The position numbers and the translations under genes were made by a program. Shown in pieces: positions 32,028-43,154 of a stretch of DNA of 64,000 nt (position 1 is the stretch's first letter; each line of letters starts with the position of its first letter). The stretch is taken from the NCBI GenBank assembly GCA_002150815.3, contig NDFF03000155.1, positions 89,505 through 153,504 of the forward strand, written 5' to 3'. The stretch comes from Grammothele lineata. Lineage: Eukaryota; Basidiomycota; Agaricomycetes; Polyporales; Polyporaceae. The notes beneath the pieces are model-generated. The model was not told the DNA's origin, ran no database searches, and was given only the letters and a program-made list of their open reading frames with translations.

Positions 32028-33441
32028 ATGTGCTCACCCTCAGCATCCCTGGGGCATACAGCTCTGGTGCGTACTACGGCTGACCCTCTCTTTGTTGTGC
32101 AATGGATAAGGACTTAAAGCTGCCTTAGATGGAGCATATCATTCGTTTCTTCCCTCGGGAGGCCTCCGGCATTCTGGTGCATGACGCAGCGCTGGCGGAG
32201 ACCATTCACAGCGGGGTGATTAACGCCCTCTTTCTCCACTTCCCCCAGCCCATAGCAACCTGTTTGGCAACTACCGCGCTCACGCCGGGAGCCCCACGGC
32301 GGGACATCACCTCCATTCCCCGCCCCTACCACTGGGGCTACACCTCCTCCGTCGTGTCACCGGGTGAGGAGCACCTTGGTATCATGACCGCTGCCACACA
32401 CGCGCCGAGCATTTCTTTCCCAGGCGCATACATGGCAGCAGCCACAACTGTGGACAACCTCTCCTACGAGCTGCGAAACCTGGATATCACCTATGGCCAG
32501 GCGCGCGGCGGCTGGCAGAGCTACCCGCAACCCATCCTTCGCAGCTACCCGCATGCGGCGCTACACGTCGAGGCTCCAGAACGATATGCCAATCCTGGCG
32601 CATCTGCTTACTCTGCCATGCCTAGCGGTCTTCTTCCCTCAATGACCCCCTCCACAACCCAAATTTCAGCTTCGAGCGGCGCCTTTATCAGACTACGGAA
32701 CCATTTCAACGACCCCGATGAGGTCGCAGGGCTCTCGGGCGACCCCGTGATCCCGCACCGTGACGATCAGCCGGAGCTGCCCCCGCCGAGATCTACGCCA
32801 CTCCTACGCCGCCGTCTTCTCCTCTCGATGCGCCGGCCGCAGACATAGAACTTTTGGACGAGGAGACATACACTTGTGGCCAAGGCGTGACAGCAGTGCC
32901 TGTAGGCCCCATATACTTCAATGGAGGCCGCGGCGTCGGGCTTTTCTCCGGCGTGCAGGGCGGGATCGGCCAGCTTGAGGAGGGCGAGGCTCCCGCTTTC
33001 AGCCGTGGAGCGTCAATCGGGGTCAAGGCCACCCTGCGCTTCGAGGTACGTTTACATTCTCCTCTCGGTATAAGGAAGGTACTCACCCGTTCTCCATGCC
33101 TTGATAGCTGAGCCAGTGCCCAGGTGTCGTTCTTGGGCAGGTCCACGTGCGCCACGGCGAGGACCCAAGTGGGAGGCCATACAGCGCGCGCAAGATGGTT
33201 GAAAAGATTGCGGCACAGCTAGCTAAACTGCTTGTAAGCCTAGCCCGTTATTGCGCTCGCATATTTGGCCTCAATAAGACTTACCCACGACTCGACTTCG
33301 TAGGATTTCATCCACGGACCACTCATGCACAATGGAAAGCCGGTGGAACGCAAAGATATACTCCTCGTGCGCATTGATCATGTCTCTCAAGGTAGCCTAC
33401 AGCCTATCATCGCTGTGCGCAAGGAAGGTGTTGGCGACTAG
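32028..33441 (+). pseudogene. G-family protein G1, frameshifted
   Basis: Exons 32028-32066, 32129-33045, 33108-33233 and 33304-33441, all with phase-0 borders, the same layout as G2. Exon 2 is one base short of a whole number of codons. The frame changes in the C-run region near 32780, between QPELPPP and the downstream EIYATPTPPSSP frame. Downstream the family blocks are clear: PIYFNGGRGVGLF, QVHVRHGEDP, ARKMVEKIAAQLAKLL and DILLVRIDHVSQGSLQPIIA, ending in KEGVGD. The function is unknown. The frameshift sits in a homopolymer, so a sequencing error cannot be excluded; otherwise this is a recent pseudogene. Confidence 0.7.
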
Positions 33442-34059
33442 AAGGGAGATGCCGTCGAGGATATTGATACTGGCTCATAATGTGGCCCGTGGGTATAGGA
33501 TGTGTTCTTGGCTTGCACTCGATCGTTTCTCTTGTATTCCGCAACCCGTAGTATTCAGAAGGGACCATAGATGAAGTGTATGTGTCACGCACCACGCAAC
33601 CTTCAAACTCTCTCGTGGAATAAACCGTAGAACCACGTAAAATTTCCCGCTCCCTGTATTGCGATGTACTGATGTTGAACAAAGTGTACACTTGTTGGTG
33701 GATCGACCGGCGTACCATTCACGCATGCAGGATTTGACAGTACAAGATAATATCTCCCCGCCTATTAGGCGGAGACGAGGATATATCTTGGCCGCCTAAC
33801 GAAGGAGGCCGTGGAGGGCGATCCCGTGGTCGGATGGCCCCCAAATTTTAGATGGCATATCAGTATATCATGTAGAGTACCATTACGTATGTCAAAAGCT
33901 GCTCACCGTCGTATGTCGCGCTGTATGTCGCGGGGGTTGTTCTGGGGGAGGAGGCCGTGTAGCGCCCGGGGTACGCGCGCCATCAAAAACGAGACGCTCA
34001 CGCGGTCCAGGCACCGGCTGATATGCCCGGAGAACCCGATCCGGTCGGCTGATGCCGAG

Positions 34060-34134
34060 AAAAAAGATAGAAACAAGAGGAATCGAACACAAGCACCGCG
34101 CGCAATGTATAGCGCGGGCCATACCGCTGTGCCA
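34060..34134 (-). other. tRNA-like pol III unit in the left arm (mirror copy)
   Basis: The mirror image of the right-arm unit: A box at 34134-34124, B box at 34090-34079, T run at 34065-34060, transcribed leftwards. The two units therefore diverge from the central loop. Confidence 0.5.
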
Positions 34135-34365
34135 TCAGTCCTTACATATTTTAGAAATCAAGCGCACTATCATATCGTCTTCGGTGCGGCCACAAACACA
34201 ATACTGTGTCTATATCTCTTCCTCGCTCTGCGCGTAAATTACTTGAAGGCTCTTAAGACCTTGTTGATGTCCCGAATGAATGAGAAAATGGACACGTGTC
34301 GTGTCTGTGGCCGCACTGAAGACAATATGATAGTGCGCTTGATTTCTAAAATATGTAAGGACTGA

Positions 34366-34440
34366 TGGCACAGCGGTATGGCCCGCGCTATACATTGCGC
34401 GCGGTGCTTGTGTTCGATTCCTCTTGTTTCTATCTTTTTT
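34366..34440 (+). other. tRNA-like pol III unit in the right arm
   Basis: An A-box-like TGGCACAGCGG (34366-34376), a B-box-like GTGTTCGATTCC (34410-34421) and a T6 run (34435-34440) are in the order and spacing of a pol III gene. The sequence does not fold into a sound cloverleaf, because the T stem and acceptor stem do not pair. It looks tRNA-derived rather than a working tRNA gene. Confidence 0.5.
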
Positions 34441-34759
34441 CTCGGCATCAGCCGACCGGATCGGGTTCTCCGGGCATATCAGCCGGTGCCTGGACCGCGT
34501 GAGCGTCTCGTTTTTGATGGCGCGCGTACCCCGGGCGCTACACGGCCTCCTCCCCCAGAACAACCCCCGCGACATACAGCGCGACATACGACGGTGAGCA
34601 GCTTTTGACATACGTAATGGTACTCTACATGATATACTGATATGCCATCTAAAATTTGGGGGCCATCCGACCACGGGATCGCCCTCCACGGCCTCCTTCG
34701 TTAGGCGGCCAAGATATATCTTCGTCCCCGCCTAATAGGCGGGAAGATATTATCTTGTA

Positions 34760-36557
34760 ATGTCTAGAGCTCACGCATGGGGCATGGTCTGCACGAGGTG
34801 TTTGGCTCATGATCGTCTTCATCGACTAGCATCGGGAGGGCGATCGTGCTAATCGGGCAATTTGAGCGCCTGAGCATGAGGACACGCAGGGGGCTGAGGT
34901 TCTGAAAGCACGGGGGACGATGAAGGTCTCTGGAAATGCCATCAAGGTCCGGCGTGCACGGGAACCGAGGTCATAGACACAGGACGCGCGCACAGGACTT
35001 TTTTTTTGGCTATTCTGTGGAAGGAATGTGCGGAGAGGGCAGTCGAGGGGGTCGAGGGAACGATGGATATAAGTTTACAATACAATGCCTGCCAGGCTGG
35101 GGTCCGCACTACGTATTCAGTACTCCTGTTTTCCCATATATTTGGTGTCGGGTCGCTACAAAAATGAGAAGGATGAAGGGGGAACTTCAAAAGACCGTTC
35201 TGGAGGCACAAGATAGTACTAGAGATCTTTGTATTTTATTTGATAGATTCATCGTAAGTTCATGCCGTCTGTTCTCTCGTCTCAGGGACTGCGAGGATGA
35301 GTCTTCTGGGATGAGACTCTGCTCGGGGGTACACTGGTTCTTTGCGTCACATAAGGGCCGCTATAACCCTTACGAAGGGTGCCGGTGAACGCGTGCAAGA
35401 TGGATTTGAGGGTAGTTGGCGTCCAACTTTTATTGTATGGAGCAACGCTGCTCCTTCAAATTCGGCGCTCGTATCGAAAGGGGCTGATCTGAGGCTGCTA
35501 TATTTTGGATAGACCCAATGGTCCAAATACGAAACAGCAACGATGGCCACGGGAAGCGGACTAGATGTCGGAGATCCGAGTCGTCCCAAAGGAGTCGTTC
35601 CGTCTCCGCGCAGCTCAGGGTTCAACTTGCTTCTCGATCGAACCACTCCCTTTGTATACATCTCCTCATGCTCACGTCTCTTAGTCAAGGTGAGCAAGGT
35701 TCTTGGATACTATCGTGTTCATAGGGTGTCAGGCTCATACGTCTACCGCTGTGAACCTTCATTAGTAATCAGTCCACGGCGCGCCCAAGAAGGTTTGATA
35801 CTGCACCGGCGAGAATAGAAGGTACTTCATCTATACGTCTCAGTCGTCATAAAACGGTCCTCGTCCGTTCTGCCAAGCGATGAGGTACAGGTCTTCAGAT
35901 AGAGAAACTGGGTCGTACATTCTCCGATCGTGCGTCATGACATACTCATCCGTGTGCCTCTAGCGAATCCAAACCCGCGCGCTGCGGTGATTATCACGTC
36001 GGTGATTTCTCCTGCCGATTAGGTGGGGCCGCACAAAGTTCCTCACGGCGATGATTCGACTATGAGCTACAAGAGTGTCCGTCAGAGCAGAAGCGCGGGT
36101 GGCTATTCTTCTGGGTAGCCAGTCCGCTCGTATACGTGCAAAGGCATGCCGTCTCACTAACCATGATCTTTCTCTGACTACTTCTAAGGCTGTGGCCGTG
36201 CCGCCTCTACCCTTCGGCAAACCAATCCGACGCAGCGCGCTGAGTCAACCTGATGAAACAACGGCATCCAATACGTCCGCGTGTCTGGTGTGGAAGGCTA
36301 GCATGATGGTATACGGTTTGAGTACTATCGCCTCCTGAATCTATGTTACAAACGGATCGATTACACTGACGTGCGTACTGGGCTGTGAAGCTCGCAGCCC
36401 AGCGGTGGCTATTGACTACCCCTTGCCCAGGCTATACTTGTCCGGCACCCCAAGCGCAATTCTGTCTTAAAATGGGCCTCCATCTCGGTCCCGCTCGCCC
36501 AGCCATCCCCACTCACTCAACCATCTCTGTCCTCCATCCACCTGCCTGGCTCTGATT
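34760..36557. other. Region between G1 and G2, no supported gene
   Basis: The first 170 bases continue the G1 3' flank; the catgatcgtcttcatc block matches 38252-38270 after G2. Open frames at 34936-35388 and 35543-35818 have no domain, paralogue or splice support. Confidence 0.4.
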
Positions 36558-37953
36558 ATGAAAACCCCACTCGAGAACTCAGAGTATTACGCAGAGTGGA
36601 CCCACATGGTGCGTACGAGCATGACACCTTGCGGCTGCCCAACCCTCCAGCACGAACTAACACCTGCATTAGGCCGTGCAAAATTTTCTCCGTCCTTTCC
36701 CCCAGGAGGTCGTCATCGAGCTCATACAAGACACGGTGTTCATGATCAACCTTCACAACGCTGTGATGCGCGCATTTTTCGCCTGGGACTACCAGCGGAC
36801 CGTAACAGCGCGACGGAGTGCCACGGGAGCAGTCCGAGAAGTCATCTGGGCCGACGACACGGTCTTCCCCCACAACCATGAACAGGATTATGAGTACCCC
36901 ACCCCCACGATATTCGCGGACGGGGGGCACCCTGGCAGCATCGCCTGCGTCTCGCATGCGCCCGGCATGTACCGTTCGGGCACGGAAGACTGGACAACAA
37001 AGAGCCTCGAGGACATGATGGGGAACTTGGACATCACCTACGCCCCTCCGCACGGCCATCCGCACAGCACCCCGGCGCAAGCCACCCCACCCGTCGAACG
37101 TCCGCAACATGCCGCTGATGTCGCTGCCTCGGCTTATGCCACGACCGTACCTAACGGAGTCCCTCTGTCAGCGATGCCTCCCACGACGCCTTCTACAGCG
37201 CCAAACGTCATCCACATGGGGGACAGCCTCGACCAATACATCAACACCGAGGAACTTCTGAGTGACTTCTTTCTGCTAGAGCAGCTCTGGGGTCCGCCGG
37301 ACCCATACCCTCCCACCACGCCGCCAGGCTCCCCTGCCAACCGACCCACCGCCGAACTCGAGTTCCTCGACCAGGGAGAGTATACGGGCGGGCGGGCGGT
37401 GACCACGGGGCGCACAGAACCTATCTACTTCAACGGGAGTCGCGGCGTGAGACTCTTCGGCGGGGCAGAGGGCGAACTCGAGGATAGTGAGATGGTGGCG
37501 TTCAGCAAAGAGGCATCAATCGGAGCCAAAGTTACTATGCGTTTTTTGGTCAGCTCCTTCCCTTTCTTTCGACGAGCGAGAAGAGAGATGCTTACCCTTG
37601 CCTTGCGCTTTACAGCTGAACAAACGCCCCGATCCCCTCCCCTTACGCCAGGTCCACGTTCGCCACGGAGACAATACGCGCGGGATCCCGTTTAGCACAT
37701 ACGAGATGGTCGAGCAGGTCGCAAAGCAACTTGACATGGTGCTCGTAAGTACAGTCCGTCGCTACGTCTGTATTGTGGTAATCGGGAAAACTTACTCGCG
37801 GCTTCGTCATCGTAGAACTCAATCGTCGGAGGCCTCCTCCACAAAGGGCAAAAGGTGGCACGCAAGGACATTGTCCTCATGCGCATCGACCACGTCTCGA
37901 AGGGAAGTTTGCAGCCCATCTTGGCCCTGTACAAGGAAGGCGTTGGTGACTAG
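36558..37953 (+). CDS. G-family protein G2
   Basis: Exons 36558-36608, 36673-37548, 37616-37744 and 37816-37953, all phase 0, 397 aa. The N-terminal part (FLRPFPQEVVIELIQDTVF) may be helical. A long Pro/Thr/Ser-rich middle follows, then the conserved C-terminal modules: PIYFNGSRGVRLF, a third exon with QVHVRHGDNT and YEMVEQVAKQLDMVL, and a last exon with RKDIVLMRIDHVSKGSLQPI. The ending KEGVGD is shared with G1. I recognise no named domain. The C-terminal pattern (an A-x-x-V-A helix followed by V-S-x-G-S-x-QP) recurs in G3-G7 here and, from memory, in large families of hypothetical proteins of Polyporales. No signal peptide or membrane segment is evident. Confidence 0.78.
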
Positions 37954-38732
37954 GAGACGGCTGGTTGCGCAGAGCGAGGATGACGATGTTTCGCGCACTC
38001 TTCATAGGTTTCGTGTGAATGCTTGAATCGTCGAATCAAAAAGAGTCTGTAGATATGATAGACGTTGTACGTACCATGCTAGAAGTTTATCAAAGTGTAC
38101 CCGTATAGAATCAACGTAGAAGCCACGTCAAATTTATGTAGCCCTCTATATTGCCGAGCGATGTTGATCAAAGTGTACACTTGTGGGCGAATCGATCGAC
38201 GTACCTACCAAGTAGAATGCCCGATCCCCACGGGGGTCCTAACTCTGACTTCATGATCGTCTTCATCAGCTGGCACTTAGCGGTCGATCGTGTTCTCATC
38301 GCGTGAAATGGGCGTCTGCGGGGGCATGTTGGACACGTTGGACCCGAGGTTCTAAAGGCACGAGGCCGTTAAGCATCGATAAAGCCGGGATACAGTAAAG
38401 AATTTATGGAAAGGCGAAGGTGTAAGAGGGCGTACAGAGTATGAGGAGGTCTCGAAGTGATGTGTGGACGAGAGAAAGCTGGCTTGAAGTGGCGAAGTGG
38501 CAAGATTGGGGGCTGGCATCGTCTCAGCGTCAATTGGTAGTTATATGTTTGAACTCAGACAATCATTTGTTAACGCCATATTCCCACTCCGCTTGGCATC
38601 CGCTGATATCGGCTTTAGTAACCCGACCGGGCCGGATCAACGGTACAAACCGTCGTAATCGCAACCGACGCTCTTGCCTTGCTTCTACGCTCTCTTCCGC
38701 GGCCTGCTGATACGTAGTCGGCCACGTCCGCC
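37954..38732. other. Intergenic between G2 and amidohydrolase B
   Basis: The first 450 bases match the G1 3' flank on both sides of the foldback insertion (for example a shared caaagtgtacacttgt block). The rest is the upstream region of amidohydrolase B. No gene is seen. Confidence 0.5.
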
Positions 38733-41700
38733 ATGTCCGGCCTCGAGAAGGTCGAGCTGCCTTCGTACGTGGACTCGGTCGCGGTGCTGCATGAAGCGCC
38801 TCCACGTCGTCGCAGGCACTCGCGTGGCTTACGTGTCGTCCTCGGCGCCGTCTTATCGCTCGTGACCGTTCAGTACCTTGGCCTTTCTGCACGTGTCTGG
38901 CGAGCAGACCAACACGCGCAAGTACCGCTACACGCTTCCGAATGGCTAGAGAAGTGCCAACTTCTGCAGACGCCACCCGGCCCTCCGCCCAACTTCCACT
39001 CTAGGGCGGTATCCGACCGGTTCGTCCCGGGGACGACACCGACCTTAATCACGGTGAGCTGTCATGTTTCAGGTCTCAAGACGACGCATTATTTGCTGAC
39101 CAATAGCATCTTACCTGTAGAATGCCACCATATGGACCGGTGGTAGTAATGGTCTAGAGGAAATCAGAGGCGATATCCTCCTCGACGGCGGCATCATCAA
39201 ACGCGTTGGATCCGTGGACGCAGCAACCCTCTCGCGATATCAGCAACTTGCTCGCATCGATGCTCAGGGGAAATGGGTTTCTCCAGGGTATGCAAAGCCT
39301 CTTCTTCCACTCGCGGCATTCGTTGGCTGACTCGATACCTATTGCAGCATTGTTGACATGCACAGCCACCTGTAGGTAGTCTCCGTCTCCAGATGATCCC
39401 GTGCTAACTTTGTTGTATAGTGGCGTGGACAGTGCGCCCGAGCTTCGTGGAGGCAGCGATGGAAACTCGTTCAAGGGCCCCATCCTCCCAGTCCGTACCT
39501 CTCTTCCTTCGTTGCTTACCCTTGTAACTCATGTGCGACCGACAGTGGCTTCGTGCTCTTGATGGCCTTAATACACGCGATGATGCGTACAGGCTGAGCG
39601 TTTCGGGCGGTCTTACTGTATGTAGTACGTTTGTTCTGATTTCTTACTCCTTCTGACGCCGTCGCCTCTCAGACGGCCTTGGTGCTGCCCGGCTCGGCGA
39701 ATGCTATCGGAGGCCAAGGTATCCTGATCAAGCTGCGTCACACAGACGACCGGGCACCGACGGGGATGCTGCTCGAGAATCCCTACGAGAAGAACAGCAG
39801 TGTCTACGACCCGCACGCTTATTTCCGCTACCGCCAGATGAAGTACGTATCTCGATTTTGCTTCAAGTTGCGCTCTCCGGCTCTCGCTGACGAATTGCAT
39901 GCAGGCATGCCTGTGGAGAAAATCCCGGTACGCATACCGTCACATGTCCAGTCCGACAATATCTCTGATCGTTCTTTGTAAGATGGTATTTACGGCTTCA
40001 CGCGTATGGACACCGCGTGGGCGTTCCGTGACGCCTACGAACACGCGCGTAAAATCAAGGTCGCTCAAGATAACTTCTGTGCGAAGGCAACTCGTGGGGA
40101 TTGGGCCGGCCTCGGAGAGTATCCTGAAGATCTCCAGTGGGAGGCCCTTGTCGATGTGCTGCGGGGTCGCGTGAAGGTCTGTCCAAGAGTACCCTTTTCC
40201 ACGTGGCAAGCGCTTACTGTGTTGTCTATTGTCCAGGTCCAAACACACTGTTATGAAACGGTGGATCTCGACGATCTCGTTAGGGTACGTACATAGACCT
40301 TCGCTGGGTTCCAAACGTGCTCAGGGTAGCCCTTATCGCGCCGCATCTAGATTACGAACGAGTTCAAGTTCCCGATCGCGGCCTTCCACCACGCACACGA
40401 GACCTACCTCGTGCCCGACACGTTGAAGTCCGCGTACGGTAAGTTCCGTTTCTTCCACCGTACATAGACACCCACGACGGCGACCGTTCATCTCGCTTGT
40501 CCCGTTTGTTCGCCAGGGCACCCACCCGCCGTCGCCTTGTTTGCTACCCAGGCGCGCTACAAACGCGAAGCGTTCCGCGGATCCGAGTTTGCACCGCGGA
40601 TCTTGGCCGACAACGGCCTGCAAGTCGTAATGAAGGTCTGTATATTTCTTTTCCGTGGCATGACTCGCCGATCAGGCTGACGACGTACTATTCCGGGACG
40701 CGCAGTCGGACCATCCGGTGCTGAACTCTCGGTACCTGCTCTTCGAAGCGCAGCAGGCCCATTATTACGGCCTTCCGTCTAACCTTGCGCTGGCGTCGGT
40801 AACTTCTACCCCTGCGCAAGTAATAGGGCAGGATCACCGCATCGGGTACGTAAAAGAAGGTAAGCCGCGTCCTCCTCTTATTCTCTTCTACCGAGGTTAA
40901 CTCGTTGCTTCAGGCTATGACGCTGGTTAGTGAAGAACCATCTCGGATGACCATGCACACTAACCGCTGACTTTTCCACTAATTTTGTCACACAGACCTC
41001 GTCCTCTGGGACAGCCACCCCCTCGCACTTGGCGCGACTCCCCAACAGGTTTGGATCGACGGCATTCCGCAGCTCTCAGCCCCGCACCTTCTCTCCAAAC
41101 CTGCCTCGTTCCAAACCGTGCCGAAAGTGCCGAATTTCGACGAGGAGCGTGAGCGCACGCTCGAGTACGACGGCCTCCCTCCGCTCGCGCCAACTCCCGC
41201 GCCCGCCCGCACTGTCGTGTTCGCGAACGTCAGCAGCGTCCACGTGCGTGACGGCGCAGGCGTGCGCGAGGCGTTCTCATCCGCATCTTCCCTTACGTCC
41301 GACCTCGGAGTCGCCATCGTCCGTGATGGTACTCTGACCTGCGCCGGGTCCTGCTCGGACGTCTCCATCGAAGCCGATGCGATGTTCGTGGACCTTGCGG
41401 GCGGCGCGATCTCCCCCGCGCTTACGTCCGCGGGTACGCTTCTCGGCCTCGCGGAGATCGACCAGGAAGCTTCAACACATGACGGTACCGCGCCCGACGC
41501 GCTCACCGAGGGCATTCCGGGCCTCTTGGGACCGGGCGCGCTTGTGCGCGCCGCTGACGGGCTGGTATTCGGGACGCGAGACGCGCTGTGAGTTTTATTT
41601 TTTTCTTAATGCCTTGCTTATAATCGCTGACCTCGCACGCCCCCACCAGGCTCGCATACCGCGCCGGCGTCACGATGGGCGTTGCAGCGCCCGAGTCGGA

Positions 41701-42645
41701 CGGCTTCCTGGCAGGACTCAGCGTCGCGTTCTCCACGGGCGCTCCCCATCGGCTCGCGCGCGGCGCGGTCGTGCAGGAAACTGGGGCGGTCCACGTCGCG
41801 ATTCACCCAATTGGGTCGCCCAGCGTGAGCACTCAGATCGCGGCGCTCAGGAACCTGTTGCTCGGGGATGGTGTCACTGGGGACACGAAAGTTTGGTTCG
41901 ACAAGATTCGCGCCGTACGTTGGTTTTGTTCGTATTCGTACGGGCTTGCTGATGCGAGCACGAACGTACACAGGACAAGGCGCCGCTCGTCATCGAGGCT
42001 ATGAGCGCCGATATCATCGCTTCCGTCATCGCGCTGAAGAACGAGGTTGAGGCAAAGCTTGGTAACTCCGTGAGATTCACAGCGATAGGAGCAACAGAGG
42101 CTCCCCTGCTCGCGAAAGAGCTCGGCGCAGCAGGTGTCGGTGTGATCTTCACTCCCGCGCGGCCATACCCCGGGTCGTGGGAGGAGCGTAGGATGTGAGT
42201 CTTCCTCCTTCATTCCTTTGGAATATTTGTATGCGCGGTCCTGACTGAGATTGCGTGCCTTCAGTCTACCTGGCCCACCTCTGACGGAGAAGAGCGGCGT
42301 ACGGGAACTGCTTGAGCATAACGTCACAGTCGGCATTGGAATCCGAGAGACGTGGGACGCGCGCAACGCGCGATTTGATCTTGCATGGGTACGCTCTCCC
42401 CATCTTACGCGCTTCCTTCCTCGAAACTCACGACCTCCCGATAGGCTGCGCTCGAAGCGGACGGCGCTCTCTCAAAGACCGACGCCCTCGCCCTCGCGTC
42501 AATCAACGTGGAGAAGTTGTTGGGCGTAGACGTCGAAGGACTGCAGAGTGATCTCGTGGCGACGCATGGCGGAGACTTTTTCAGCTTCGAAAGCAAGGTT
42601 CTCGGCGTCATTTCCGCTCGTCGCGGGATCGTCGATATCCTCTGA
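38733..42645 (+). CDS. Membrane-anchored metal-dependent amidohydrolase, copy B (CE9-like)
   Basis: Eighteen exons, 954 aa: 38733-39053, 39121-39287, 39348-39371, 39421-39490, 39546-39617, 39673-39842, 39905-39927, 39983-40176, 40237-40284, 40351-40438, 40517-40635, 40706-40859, 40914-40925, 40996-41587, 41650-41914, 41974-42194, 42265-42388, 42445-42645. The N-terminus has a basic stretch and a hydrophobic segment (VVLGAVLSLVTVQYLGL), consistent with a type II membrane anchor. Metal-site motifs are D-M-H-S-H, QTHCYETVDLDDLV, FHHAHETY and SDHPVL, followed by the QDHRIG and WDSHPLALGATP blocks. Amidohydrolases of this type use one or two metals to hydrolyse C-N or ester bonds; the substrate is not known. 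All phases close. Confidence 0.9.
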
Positions 42646-43154
42646 GTCTTTGGGCGCCTGTTATGAGATGCATGTCACCACCATCCCCGTTGAGTGTCTA
42701 TGGTACAGAGAGCTTGATGGGAATTTGTCGCATTATGTAACTTCATCTCCGGTTCTGCTGCTGTCCATTATAGTGGGGTACGGTACCGATTCGCCTGGAT
42801 TCGCAACGGCGTTCAATACACTGTGACCAGTGACGTCATCGCCACGTCCGCCCGCGACCGTGCGGCCCAAATCCGTCACTCCGAGGTTCGTCCCGGCCCA
42901 AGTCGAATCATATCTTCCATGTTCTCTCCCATGTCCTCTTCGATACCGCAAGCGCAATGCGGTGAAGCACGGAAAGATTCTCAGGCTAGATTTGATTGAA
43001 TCTGCGTTATCGCACGGCCATATGGCGTATCACAGCCCGGCTGACTAACGCGTCTATACTTATACAGCTGTAATCTCTTCGACTTGAACCTCCATCACGA
43101 CCGCGTCTCCGCCCTCGCCTGCGCTGGAGGCTCGCAAGCAACATCCGCGCCAGC
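42646..43154. other. Intergenic between amidohydrolases B and C
   Basis: 509 bases with no gene. It must hold the promoter of copy C and contains a perfect CRE-type site (listed separately). Confidence 0.5.
42831..42838. promoter_or_regulatory. CRE-type palindrome TGACGTCA
   Basis: A perfect 8-bp cAMP-response-element/bZIP site 317 bases before the copy C ATG. One perfect site can occur by chance. Function is inferred only. Confidence 0.35.

Larger units (their letters stand above)
33743..34757. mobile_element. 1,015-bp foldback element with 457-bp arms, flanked by TA
   Basis: Bases 33743-34199 are the near-perfect reverse complement of 34301-34757; both arms are exactly 457 bases, around a 101-base loop (34200-34300). 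The ends read CAAGATAATATCT and are flanked by TA (33741-33742, 34758-34759), as expected for a Tc1/mariner-type insertion. Just inside each end is a small palindrome (CCGCC-TATTA-GGCGG). The flanking DNA is paralogous to the G2 3' flank (38150-38300), which has no such element. No transposase is encoded. Confidence 0.88.

Noticed and set aside
34366..34440. A functional tRNA gene
   Set aside because: A and B boxes are present, but the acceptor and T stems do not pair, so only a tRNA-derived unit is claimed.
33811..34689. Twin open frames of about 160-184 codons in the foldback arms
   Set aside because: They are mirror images created by the palindrome and run through the pol III boxes; no domain, so not called as genes.
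34936..35388. 150-codon plus-strand frame between G1 and G2
   Set aside because: No paralogue, no domain; the flanking DNA is duplicated 3' flank.
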